A stretch of DNA of 6,740 nucleotides from Acetobacteraceae bacterium (GCA_947462945.1 CANHTE010000074.1:1-6740); one strand, 5' to 3'. Positions 1 through 6,643 are shown, counted from the first letter of the stretch. Program-made: numbers and translations. Notes: a model not told the origin generated them from the letters alone.

Positions 1-658
1 GCGCCATGGCGGCCAGCACGCGGTCCATCCCGTGCCAGTCACGCAAAAAGCCGATGAAGCCGAGCGTGACGACGGGCCCGGCCGGCCGTGGCGCGGGGGC
101 GGAGAAATCCACCGGGTCAATGCCATTGGGAATGACCGTGATGCGCGTGGCCTCCACCCCCGCCTCACGCAGATGCTGGGCCAGCACCTCGGTCACCGGC
201 AGCACATGGCTGGCGCGGCGCCAGACCAGGCGCTCGGCCGCGGCGGCGATGCGGCGCAGCGAAAGCCGGCCATGGCGCGCGCGCTCCAGCGCCAGGGGGG
301 AATTCACCTCCAGCAGCAGGGGCAGGCGGCGCCAGCGCGCCACCCAGGCGCCGGCGAAATGGAACAGATTGGCGCGTTCATAGATCACATCCGGGCGGAA
401 GCCGCGCGCGGCGCGATCCAGCCGCCAGGTGGCGGGCAGCGCATAGGCGATTTCCGCCAGCTCACCCAGCCAGCCGGGCAGCCGCGCCCGCAAGCCATCC
501 AGCACGGGGCTGCTGCCACCCAATGAGGCGCGGGCGAAGCCCTCCGGCCCGCTGATGCGCACCTCATGCCCCGCCGCGCGCAGGGCGCCCACCATCGCTT
601 CCAGATGCACCGCCTGCCCATCGCGGGAGCGGATGCGGTGACTGTAGAGGATTTTCAT
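1..658 (-). CDS. Family 4 (GT-B) glycosyltransferase, 3' part cut off by window edge
   Basis: The visible 219 residues are the N-terminal Rossmann domain and the start of the C-terminal domain of a GT4-type glycosyltransferase, a cytosolic or membrane-associated enzyme that moves a sugar from a nucleotide-sugar to a growing glycan. It opens with MKILYSHRIRSRDGQ (residues 1-15), typical of the acceptor-binding loop. YERANLF lies near 93-99, VLPVTEVLAQHL near 152-163 and VIPNGID at 175-181, the usual end of the first domain. LGFIGFLRDWHGMD at 199-212 matches the conserved GxxxxxKG-type donor-site strand and loop. The EX7E motif expected further on lies outside the window. The ATG at 658-656 shares four bases (ATGA) with the stop of the upstream acyltransferase, which suggests translational coupling and fixes the start. 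About half of a normal GT4 protein (350-400 residues) is seen. The sugar donor cannot be told. Confidence 0.9.
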   Translation of the reverse strand, partial: MKILYSHRIRSRDGQAVHLEAMVGALRAAGHEVRISGPEGFARASLGGSSPVLDGLRARLPGWLGELAEIAYALPATWRLDRAARGFRPDVIYERANLFHFAGAWVARWRRLPLLLEVNSPLALERARHGRLSLRRIAAAAERLVWRRASHVLPVTEVLAQHLREAGVEATRITVIPNGIDPVDFSAPAPRPAGPVVTLGFIGFLRDWHGMDRVLAAMA

Positions 659-1695
659 GCGGGCCGCCCCAGCAGCAGGTCTCGCCCGCGCTGCGCCGCC
701 TGGCGGGCCAGTTGCAGCAGGCCGGCCGGGTGCCAGGGGTCGCTCAGGATCAGCCCGATGCGCTGCCGCCGCTGGCTGCACCAGAGCTGCTTATAGGCAT
801 CATCGCCCCGCCCGAAATCCAGCGCATGGGCGCCATCCACCTCGATCAGGCGGCGGATCATCCAGGCGGTCAGCACCGTGCCGGGGGAGCCCGCCTTTTC
901 ATCGCGCAGATGCGCGAGCTTCAGCAGCAAGGCCCGCCCGCCGGAAAGCACCCAGTATTGCGCGGCGATGGGCTGGCCTTCGCCGCCCCAGAGCACGCCC
1001 AGGCGCAGCTTGCCCTGGGCTGCCGTGGCACGCAGCAGGGCCGCGTCAAAATCCGGGAAGGGTTCCTGCGGCTTCCAGCTTTGTGCGCGCACCTGGGCAT
1101 AGGCGAGGATGGCGCGCTCCAGCCCGACGCCGGGCGCTTCATGCAGCGTCGCATGGCCCCGCTTCAGCATGGCCGCGCTGCGCCGCTGGATGGTGGAGCG
1201 CAGCGCGGAAGGCCGGCCCGCAAGATAGCCTGGCCAACCATCGCCTGGCGCCAGCGCCTCATGCCAATTGCCGAAATGCTGAAAGCGGCTGACGGCCATG
1301 CCCGCCATGCGAAGCCCTTCCAGCATGGACTCCATGCCCGGCGCCTCGGCGTCCAGCGCCTCCAGCCGCGTGGGTGGCTGCCGGGCCAGAAGCCGCGCCA
1401 GCGCCTGCCCCGCATCCCGCAGCGCGCCATCGGCCGCGTTTTCGACCGGCAAAGGCCGCCATTCGAGGCTATAGGGCGTGACCAGGGCGGTGAGCCGCCC
1501 GCCTTGGCGCAGCAGCGGCACCAAAAGCCTCTCGCCGCAGCGCGCCAGGACGGGGCTGGCCCCTGGCGGCAGGGCATGGGCCAGGATGGTGTCGTACCAA
1601 AGCCGGCTGGCGAAGAAATCCGGCGAGTCCGGTGCCGCCAGATGCGCATCGCACCAGGCGGGCAGGGCTTCGGCCATCCTATCGCTCAACAACAT
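655..1695 (-). CDS. FemAB/CelD-like GNAT-fold acyltransferase
   Basis: A 346-residue protein of the BioF2-like/CelD acetyltransferase group (GNAT fold, related to FemAB), commonly found in exopolysaccharide and cellulose loci. The C-terminal catalytic half starts near residue 160 with LRSTIQRRSAAMLKRG (165-180). It contains the SWK element (206-208) and ends with the diagnostic DFGRGDDAYKQLW (293-305). In this family the Gly-Asp...Tyr-Lys stretch closes the acyl-donor site. The N-terminal half (1-150) is the weaker matching repeat of the double-GNAT layout. No signal peptide or membrane helix is seen, so it probably acts in the cytoplasm on a sugar or lipid-linked intermediate. The ATG at 1695 is preferred because a strong Shine-Dalgarno precedes it. 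A second in-frame ATG at 1677 would instead leave 1 nt after the upstream stop. It overlaps the YdcF-like gene by 17 nt and the downstream glycosyltransferase by 4 nt. The acyl donor (acyl-CoA or aminoacyl-tRNA) and target are unknown. Confidence 0.85.
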   Translation of the reverse strand: MLLSDRMAEALPAWCDAHLAAPDSPDFFASRLWYDTILAHALPPGASPVLARCGERLLVPLLRQGGRLTALVTPYSLEWRPLPVENAADGALRDAGQALARLLARQPPTRLEALDAEAPGMESMLEGLRMAGMAVSRFQHFGNWHEALAPGDGWPGYLAGRPSALRSTIQRRSAAMLKRGHATLHEAPGVGLERAILAYAQVRAQSWKPQEPFPDFDAALLRATAAQGKLRLGVLWGGEGQPIAAQYWVLSGGRALLLKLAHLRDEKAGSPGTVLTAWMIRRLIEVDGAHALDFGRGDDAYKQLWCSQRRQRIGLILSDPWHPAGLLQLARQAAQRGRDLLLGRPA

Positions 1696-2437
1696 GAACC
1701 ACCCTCCCGGCCCATTCGCGCAGGGCGTACCAGCTCTCGGCCAGATGGTCCGGGCGGGGCAGCCAATCGGCCAGCCGGGACAGCGACACGCGGTGGATGT
1801 GCAGGGGTGCCGGCGTCACCGTCAGGGCGCCCCCGGCAAAGGCATCCATGGCGCGCGGCAAATGCCAGGCATGGCTGACCACGAGCGCGCTGGTGATGCC
1901 CTCGGCCCCCAGCAGCTCGGCGCTCCAGCGGGCATTCTGGGCCGTGTTCATGGCGCGCGCCTCGACCCAGCGGGCAGGGGTGGCGAAATCCTCAGCCAGG
2001 CTTTGCGCCATGAGCTGCGCCAAGGGCGGATCACCCGGCGCCAGCACGCCCCCCGTGACCAGGATGGGCAGCCCTGTGCGGCGATGCAGCGCCGCGCCGC
2101 CGCGCAGCCGCTCCAGCGTCAGCATGCCCACCATGGCGCCCTGCGGCCCATGCGTGACCTCGGCGCCCAGGATGATGATGGCCCCAGCGGTGGCCCCAGC
2201 GGTGGCCCCGGCCGTGGCGGCTGGCGGCCGCGCCACCTCCCGCTCCAGCGTCCAGCGCAGCAGGCCCGAGAGGGCGGGCGTGGCCAGCAGCAGCAGCACG
2301 CCGGCACAGAGCGCGCCCAGCAGTCCCGCCCCGCGCCGGCCCCGCCAGGCCAGCAGCCCGCAGGCCAGGCAGCCCAGCACCAGCAGCAGCGGTGGCAGGC
2401 CGATGGCCGGCAGGGTTTGGCGCCAGGGGATATTCAT
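1679..2437 (-). CDS. YdcF/ElyC-type DUF218 membrane protein
   Basis: A 252-residue inner-membrane protein. Two hydrophobic helices (about 11-31 and 37-60) are separated by a short Arg-rich loop (32-35). A low-complexity Ala/Gly/Thr linker (73-86) follows, then a DUF218 domain. The domain shows the AIIILG opening strand (86-91), the TGLPILVTGG core (121-130), the NTAQNA element (164-169) and the SHAWHLPRA motif (188-196), all characteristic of YdcF/SanA/ElyC proteins. E. coli ElyC affects peptidoglycan synthesis and has been linked to undecaprenyl-phosphate use; the biochemical activity of the family is not settled. Here it may support lipid-carrier or envelope homeostasis during glycan synthesis, which is inference. 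The reading frame stays open further upstream, but the ATG at 2437 lies 7 nt past the stop of the fusion gene and directly precedes the membrane helices, so it is chosen. The linker is encoded by a 12-bp tandem repeat. Confidence 0.88.
   Translation of the reverse strand: MNIPWRQTLPAIGLPPLLLVLGCLACGLLAWRGRRGAGLLGALCAGVLLLLATPALSGLLRWTLEREVARPPAATAGATAGATAGAIIILGAEVTHGPQGAMVGMLTLERLRGGAALHRRTGLPILVTGGVLAPGDPPLAQLMAQSLAEDFATPARWVEARAMNTAQNARWSAELLGAEGITSALVVSHAWHLPRAMDAFAGGALTVTPAPLHIHRVSLSRLADWLPRPDHLAESWYALREWAGRVVHVVER
1702..1708 (-). promoter_or_regulatory. Strong Shine-Dalgarno (GGGAGGG) deciding the acyltransferase start
   Basis: On the minus strand GGGAGGG lies inside the 3' end of the YdcF-like gene. 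Its AGG core is 7 nt upstream of the ATG at 1695-1693. It is the best ribosome-binding site in the window and favours that ATG over the in-frame ATG at 1677, so the two genes overlap by 17 nt. The other starts in the window have weak or no visible sites. Confidence 0.7.
2179..2214. repeat. 12-bp tandem repeat, three copies, in frame
   Basis: Two identical copies of TGGCCCCAGCGG (2179-2190 and 2191-2202) are followed by a third with two mismatches (2203-2214). The unit length is a multiple of three, so on the minus strand it encodes a repeated four-residue Gly-Ala-Thr-Ala unit at about residues 74-85 of the YdcF-like protein. This lies between the second membrane helix and the DUF218 domain. 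Copy-number change by slippage would lengthen or shorten the linker without a frameshift. Confidence 0.85.
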
Positions 2438-2444
2438 GGCCGGC

Positions 2445-4676
2445 TCATTCCGCCGCCACCCGTTCGGCGCCGCGCTGGGTCGGGTAGCGCACGTCCCGCC
2501 AGCTGGCGTTGCGCCCGCCGATCTCCTCGCGGAAGAAGGCGTAATAGCCATCCAGCCAGTCCAGAAAGGCATCCCGCTCGGCCAAGTTGCGGACATAGGG
2601 CGTATTGCCCGGCACCAGTGATGGCGAGTGGTAGGTGAGGACAAAGACGCGATGCCCGGCCGCGTGCAGCGCGCGGGTCAGGCGCTTTGCTTCCTCCAGC
2701 GTCATGCCCTCGGGCGTCAGGCGGATGCGCTCCAGCAGGCCCAGCCGCGCGGCCAGGCCCGGCAGGCGCCCCGCGCCCGGGTGGAACAGCCAGGGCGCGA
2801 TATGCCGCGCGGGCCGCCCCGCCAGCCGCCCCACCAGCGAGACCGAGACGGGGATTTCCATCAGGCTCTGTTCCCGGTCCACCCAATGGGGTGCGCGGCT
2901 GGGCGCCCAGGCATCGGCCTCGCCGCGGGCCATGGCGGGCGGCCAGCAGGCCGCCACGCTGCTATCGGCCGCATAGCCCAGATGCTTGAGGATATCGGCC
3001 GTGCGCGGCCCCACGCCGAAGCGGCCGGTGCGATAGATCAGCGGATGCTGGCCGAAGGCCTCGCCCAGCGCGTCCGTCAGCGCGGCAGCCTTGGCGAGTT
3101 CGGTCGGCACGGGCAGGTTGCCGGCGAAGCTGTTCGCCTGGTCCAGCGTTTCGGTGAAGGGCGGGTTCACCCAGGGGTGCAGCTGCGCGCCTACCTCGCA
3201 ATGGCCGCCGCGCAGCATCTCGCGCAGGGTGGCGCGGCCGTCATCCTGCGAGACCACCGGGTAATCCGCCAGATACACCGGCACCACGCCATGCCGTTCA
3301 AACACGCGATGCGCCAGATGCTGGCTGCGCATCGAGGTCACGTCCCGCGCCTCGCGGCAGAAGGGGCGGGACCAGTCGAAGGCCTCCTCCGCATCCACCA
3401 TGGTCAGCAGCAGCGGGGGCTCGCTTTCGGGCCGGGGCGCGGCTGGCGTGTGGAAGCGGCGGTCCAGGATGGAGGCGGTGGCGCCCAGACGGGTTTCCGG
3501 CGTCCCGGCCGGCGGTGTGCGGATCGCCTCGGCCATGCCGTAGAGGCCGAGGTAGCGCGCCGCGATCCGCCCCATGTCGAATTCCCGCGCCACCAAGGCC
3601 GCGCCGGCCTGGCCCATGCGTTCCCGCAGCGCGGGCTCCGCCGCCAGGCGCAGCACGGCCTTGAGGTAGCCGGCCTGGTCTTCAAAGAGAAACCCCGTCT
3701 CCCCCTCCAGCACGAAGCTCTCATTCACCCCCAGCAGGCGGCGCGCAACGACGGGCAGGCGATGCGCCATCGCCTCCGGCACCACCGTGCCGAACCCCTC
3801 CAGCCGGGAGGCAAAGACCAGGATGTCGGCGCTGGCGAACCAGGGGTGCGGGTCGCTCTGCTCCCCCACGAAGATCACGGCGCCGCGCAGCGGGCGGGCG
3901 GCTTCTTCCAGTGCCAGCACATAATCGGCCTCCAAGGGCGGGCCGACCAGCAGCAGCCTGGCACCGGGATGCTGCGCCAGGATGGCGGGCATGGCCTCGA
4001 TCAGCGCGGCGGGGTCCTTGCGGGCGCACAGCCCGCCCACGAAAATCAGCAACGGATCAGTCGCGCCCATGCCAAGCTGGCGGCGCAGCCGGGCGCGCTC
4101 ACCAGGGTTTGGCGGTGGCACGGTGATGCCGCAGGCCAGCAGGTGGCAGCGCCCGCCTGCCACGGCCTGGCTTTGCGCATGCAGCCGCGGGCTGATGCTG
4201 ATGAAGCCGTCAAACAGCCGAAAGCCCCGCGCCGCGAGCCGCCGCCAGAGCGGGCGGTAATGCCCGATCAATACCGGCAGGCTGTCATCCAGCGTGGCCG
4301 AGAGCAGCAGCCGCCGCCCGGCCAGCCTGCTCATCACATAGGTCAGGAAATACCAATCGGCATGTGTGCGGAAATGCACCGCCTGGAAGCGATGCAGGTT
4401 GCGCAAAAACCACCAGCACAGCATCGCCTCCCGCCGCAAATCACCCACCGGGCCGTTCGTCAGCCAGGTGACGCGCGCCACGGTGCTGCACCAGGCGGGG
4501 GTGTCATTCCAGGCGGTGCCCTCGGGGCGCGGCGTATGCGTCACCAGCAGCTCATGCGCCACATCGCGCGCCAGTTCCTGCATGACGGCGCTGGAGCGTT
4601 CGAGGAAGACGCCCTCACCCGTGAATTGCGGGCGATAGGTTTTCAGCACGTGCAACACGCGGGCTGGGCTGGTCAT
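2445..4676 (-). CDS. Fused family 4 glycosyltransferase and WalW-like CE4 polysaccharide deacetylase
   Basis: A 743-residue two-domain enzyme. Residues 5-380 form a GT-B/GT4 glycosyltransferase: RVLHVLKTYRPQFTGEG (6-22), FVGGLCARKDP (212-222, with the donor-binding Arg219-Lys220 pair), ASADILVFASR (281-291), and the EX7E motif with Glu293 and Glu301 in LEGFGTVVPEA. A low-complexity Pro/Ala linker covers about 381-420. Residues 421-715 resemble the NodB-like CE4 deacetylases of the WalW type. They include VDAEEAFDW (427-435, Asp428 as candidate catalytic base), GHCEVGAQLHPWVNPP (491-506, His492 and His500 as candidate metal ligands), YRTGRFGVG (548-556), DSSV (571-574) and LTYHSPSLVPG (680-690, His683). 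No signal peptide is seen, so deacetylation probably occurs on a cytosolic lipid-linked sugar. The ATG at 4676 immediately precedes the canonical GT4 first strand; its ribosome site is weak. It heads the left minus-strand block, 29 nt from a divergent gene. The specificity of either half is unknown. Confidence 0.9.
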   Translation of the reverse strand: MTSPARVLHVLKTYRPQFTGEGVFLERSSAVMQELARDVAHELLVTHTPRPEGTAWNDTPAWCSTVARVTWLTNGPVGDLRREAMLCWWFLRNLHRFQAVHFRTHADWYFLTYVMSRLAGRRLLLSATLDDSLPVLIGHYRPLWRRLAARGFRLFDGFISISPRLHAQSQAVAGGRCHLLACGITVPPPNPGERARLRRQLGMGATDPLLIFVGGLCARKDPAALIEAMPAILAQHPGARLLLVGPPLEADYVLALEEAARPLRGAVIFVGEQSDPHPWFASADILVFASRLEGFGTVVPEAMAHRLPVVARRLLGVNESFVLEGETGFLFEDQAGYLKAVLRLAAEPALRERMGQAGAALVAREFDMGRIAARYLGLYGMAEAIRTPPAGTPETRLGATASILDRRFHTPAAPRPESEPPLLLTMVDAEEAFDWSRPFCREARDVTSMRSQHLAHRVFERHGVVPVYLADYPVVSQDDGRATLREMLRGGHCEVGAQLHPWVNPPFTETLDQANSFAGNLPVPTELAKAAALTDALGEAFGQHPLIYRTGRFGVGPRTADILKHLGYAADSSVAACWPPAMARGEADAWAPSRAPHWVDREQSLMEIPVSVSLVGRLAGRPARHIAPWLFHPGAGRLPGLAARLGLLERIRLTPEGMTLEEAKRLTRALHAAGHRVFVLTYHSPSLVPGNTPYVRNLAERDAFLDWLDGYYAFFREEIGGRNASWRDVRYPTQRGAERVAAE

Positions 4677-4705
4677 GCGCCGGACTTCGCCGCAGGCTGG
4701 GTGTT
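4677..4705. other. 29-nt divergent gap between the fusion gene and the plus-strand acyltransferase
   Basis: This is the only space between two divergent starts. It is too short to hold two ordinary promoters and two ribosome-binding sites. A weak AGG at 4694-4696 lies 9 nt before the plus-strand GTG. On the minus side only GAAG-like purines precede the ATG. I see no sigma-70 -35/-10 pair or operator here. Promoters, if present, must extend into the neighbouring coding regions. Confidence 0.6.
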
Positions 4706-5716
4706 GTGCAGATCCATCTCTCGCCGGTTCAGGATTTCGCGGCGCTGGGCCGCATGTGGCGGGCGCTGGAGCCCGAGGTGGCAGGGCACGGCTTCTTCCA
4801 ATCCTGGAGCTGGGTGGGGTGCCTGGCGGCGGAACGCTATCCGGACCCGGTGCTGCTGCGCGCCGAGCAGGAGGGCCGTTTGCTCGGCCTTGCGCTGTTC
4901 AACCGCCGGGGCGGCCGGCTCTGCCTGGCCGAGAGCGGCGATGCGACGCTCGATGCGCCCTTCATCGAGCACAATGCCCCACTGGCCCCGCCCGGGATCG
5001 GCGCGGCCCTGCTGCGTGCCGCCCTGGATCAAGGCCGCCTGGTGCTGAGCGGTGTGGCGGAGGGGAGCATGGCCGGTGCCGGCGGCATCGCCTGGCGCGC
5101 CCAGCCGCGTGAGGCGCCCTTCGCCGACCTCACGGCCCTGCGGGCGGCGGGGCAGGGGCCGCTTGGCCTGTGCAGCGCCAATGCCCGCCAGCAAATCCGT
5201 CGGTCCGACCGCAGCTATGCGGCGCGGGGCGCGCTCAGCATCACCTGCCTCGCCGATCCGCTGGCGGGTTTCGCGGCGATGCTGCCGCTGCATCAGGCCA
5301 GCTGGGAAGCGCGCGGCAAGCCGGGCGCCTTCGCCACGGATTGGATGCGCCGCTTCCACCACGCCCTCATCACCGAGGCGGCCGGGCGCGGCGAGGTGGA
5401 GTTGCTGCGCATCGCCGCCGGCGAAAGCGACATCGGCTATCTTTACAACTTCCGCCACCAGGGCCGGGTGCACGCCTACCAAAGCGGCTTTGACCAGGCA
5501 GGGGCCGGCCGCCACGAAAAGCCCGGCCTGACCAGCCACAGCCTGGCCATCGGCCGCGCCATGGCGGCGGGGGACAGCATCTATGACTTCCTGGCCGGGG
5601 CGGATCGCTACAAGCTCAGCCTCAGCCAGGGCAGCCAGACGCTGTGGTGGGTGGAGCTGGTGCGCCCCTGGACCTGGCGCGGCATGGCCCGCCGCGCCCG
5701 CAATGCCTGGCGCTGA
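4706..5716 (+). CDS. FemAB/CelD-like GNAT-fold acyltransferase, only plus-strand gene
   Basis: A 336-residue protein of the same broad BioF2-like/CelD acyltransferase group as the gene at 655-1695, but clearly divergent from it. Recognisable elements are the aromatic HGFFQSWSWVGCL (28-40), LLGLALFNRRGGRL (59-72), the start of the catalytic GNAT half LCSANARQQIRRS (155-167), LHQASWEARGKPG (195-207), and the closing IYDFLAGADRYKLSL (292-306), which corresponds to the Gly-x-Asp...Tyr-Lys motif of its paralogue. No signal peptide or membrane span is visible, so a cytoplasmic sugar-acylating or aminoacylating role is likely. The start is a GTG at 4706 with a weak ribosome site; no in-frame ATG or GTG lies between it and the opposing gene. 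The gene stands alone on its strand, 29 nt from the divergent fusion gene and 2 nt from the convergent GT2 gene. A long antisense frame over the same DNA shows no family motifs. Confidence 0.87.
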   Translation: MQIHLSPVQDFAALGRMWRALEPEVAGHGFFQSWSWVGCLAAERYPDPVLLRAEQEGRLLGLALFNRRGGRLCLAESGDATLDAPFIEHNAPLAPPGIGAALLRAALDQGRLVLSGVAEGSMAGAGGIAWRAQPREAPFADLTALRAAGQGPLGLCSANARQQIRRSDRSYAARGALSITCLADPLAGFAAMLPLHQASWEARGKPGAFATDWMRRFHHALITEAAGRGEVELLRIAAGESDIGYLYNFRHQGRVHAYQSGFDQAGAGRHEKPGLTSHSLAIGRAMAAGDSIYDFLAGADRYKLSLSQGSQTLWWVELVRPWTWRGMARRARNAWR

Positions 5717-5718
5717 CC

Positions 5719-6642
5719 TCATGAGGCGTTCCATTCACTGAGCAGCCGGGGCGCGAGGCTTTGCCTGGATGCGGCGCGGCGCATCCGCGCCAGGGCCAGC
5801 ACCGCGAAGGGATCACGCCACATCCGGGGCGCCCGGCCACGCCGCTGATGCAGCCATTGCAGCACGCAGGCATCGGCATCCTGGGGCAGGGCCTGGAAGC
5901 CATGCGGGTAGAGAATCTCACGGATGGCGGCCCATTGCAGCCGGCCGCGCCCCTGCTGGATCAGGCGGTGCCAATGCCGCCGCACATCCCGCCAGCGCCA
6001 GGGCTTCAGGCTGGGCGCCGCCCAGCTCGCGCGCGGTTCCACCACGATGCGGCTGCCATCCCAGCCGCCATGCACCGCGTCCAGATCATGCAGCACGAGG
6101 GATCCGATCAGCCCATCGCCCCGATACAGGCCCACCGGCAGCGCCACGCCCAGGGTGGCCAGCCGCTGCACGAAGCTGCCCCGCAGCGCGAACAGCGAAC
6201 CATGCAGGCCCGGGTCACGGATCATCTCCGCCCGCAGCCTGGCAGCGCTGCGCCCGGTGCAGGGAACCGCCGCCGCTGCCTGCGCCTGGGGCGTGCGGGC
6301 CAAGGCCTGGTCCAGCAGATGCAGCGCATCGGGCTGCACGCAGGCATAGGCATCCACGAAGAAATACGTCTCGGCCGTCGGGCGCAGATGCTGGATGAAA
6401 TGGTTGAAGGCATTCGCCTTGTCGCCCTCGGCGATGAAGAAGATGCGGCCGCGCAGGCCACAACGCCGAAGCGCGAGCCCGGCCTCGTGGTGGCTCTCAT
6501 CCGTCGTGCCGTTCAGCATGAGCGTGACGTGCAGCGCCTTTCCCTGCCCGGCACGGGCCAGGGCCTCGATGCATGCGCCGATCGTGGCGGCTTCGTTGCG
6601 GCCGAAGATGGCGGCGCTCCAGGCGTGGCCGTTGGCGGACAT
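5719..6642 (-). CDS. Family 2-like (GT-A) glycosyltransferase
   Basis: A 307-residue GT-A fold glycosyltransferase. The N-terminal nucleotide-sugar strand WSAAIFGRNEAATIGACI (8-25) has the typical GRNEA turn. VTLMLNGTTDES (39-50) is the second Rossmann strand, and EGDKANAFNHFI (72-83) is the KANAxN helix. FFVDAYACVQPDAL (94-107) occupies the place of the DxD metal site but has Asp97-Ala98-Tyr99. YRGDGLIGSLVL (173-184) is a candidate acceptor-side acidic motif. The C-terminal part (from about 205) is basic and Trp-rich, without an obvious membrane helix, so membrane contact would be peripheral. The ATG at 6642 is chosen over an upstream TTG at 6687, because it lies 1 nt after the stop of the preceding gene and precedes the first strand closely. 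Its 3' end is 2 nt from the convergent acyltransferase stop. The role is sugar transfer in surface glycan assembly; the substrate is unknown. Confidence 0.85.
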   Translation of the reverse strand: MSANGHAWSAAIFGRNEAATIGACIEALARAGQGKALHVTLMLNGTTDESHHEAGLALRRCGLRGRIFFIAEGDKANAFNHFIQHLRPTAETYFFVDAYACVQPDALHLLDQALARTPQAQAAAAVPCTGRSAARLRAEMIRDPGLHGSLFALRGSFVQRLATLGVALPVGLYRGDGLIGSLVLHDLDAVHGGWDGSRIVVEPRASWAAPSLKPWRWRDVRRHWHRLIQQGRGRLQWAAIREILYPHGFQALPQDADACVLQWLHQRRGRAPRMWRDPFAVLALARMRRAASRQSLAPRLLSEWNAS

Positions 6643-6643
6643 G

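Noticed and set aside
712..2638. Long plus-strand frames opposite the GNAT and YdcF-like genes
   Set aside because: They are low-complexity Arg/Gln/Pro/Ala translations that overlap one another and lie antisense to genes with clear domains.
2438..2644. Upstream extension of the YdcF-like gene
   Set aside because: The frame is open to 2644, but the extra 69 residues lie in the 3' coding region of the fusion gene and look like out-of-frame translation. The ATG at 2437 sits right before the first membrane helix.
4648..4653. CACGTG hexamer upstream of the plus-strand GTG, as a regulatory site
   Set aside because: A single six-base palindrome inside coding sequence, with no accompanying promoter elements, is not evidence of a binding site.
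2628..5048. Very long plus-strand open frame (806 codons) opposite the fusion gene
   Set aside because: It is antisense to a protein with complete GT4 and deacetylase motifs. Its translation is rich in Arg, Gln, His, Gly and Ala without any family motif. It is the expected antisense shadow in GC-rich coding DNA.
5717..5726. Perfect 10-bp palindrome CCTCATGAGG at the convergent gene junction, as a terminator
   Set aside because: The stem is only five base pairs with no loop and no following T-run on either strand. It also lies mostly in coding sequence.
4673..5734. Minus-strand open frame (353 codons) opposite the plus-strand acyltransferase
   Set aside because: It would make the strand pattern uniform, so I considered it seriously. 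Its translation has no recognisable motif, while the plus-strand frame has a full set of GNAT-family motifs and a plausible length.
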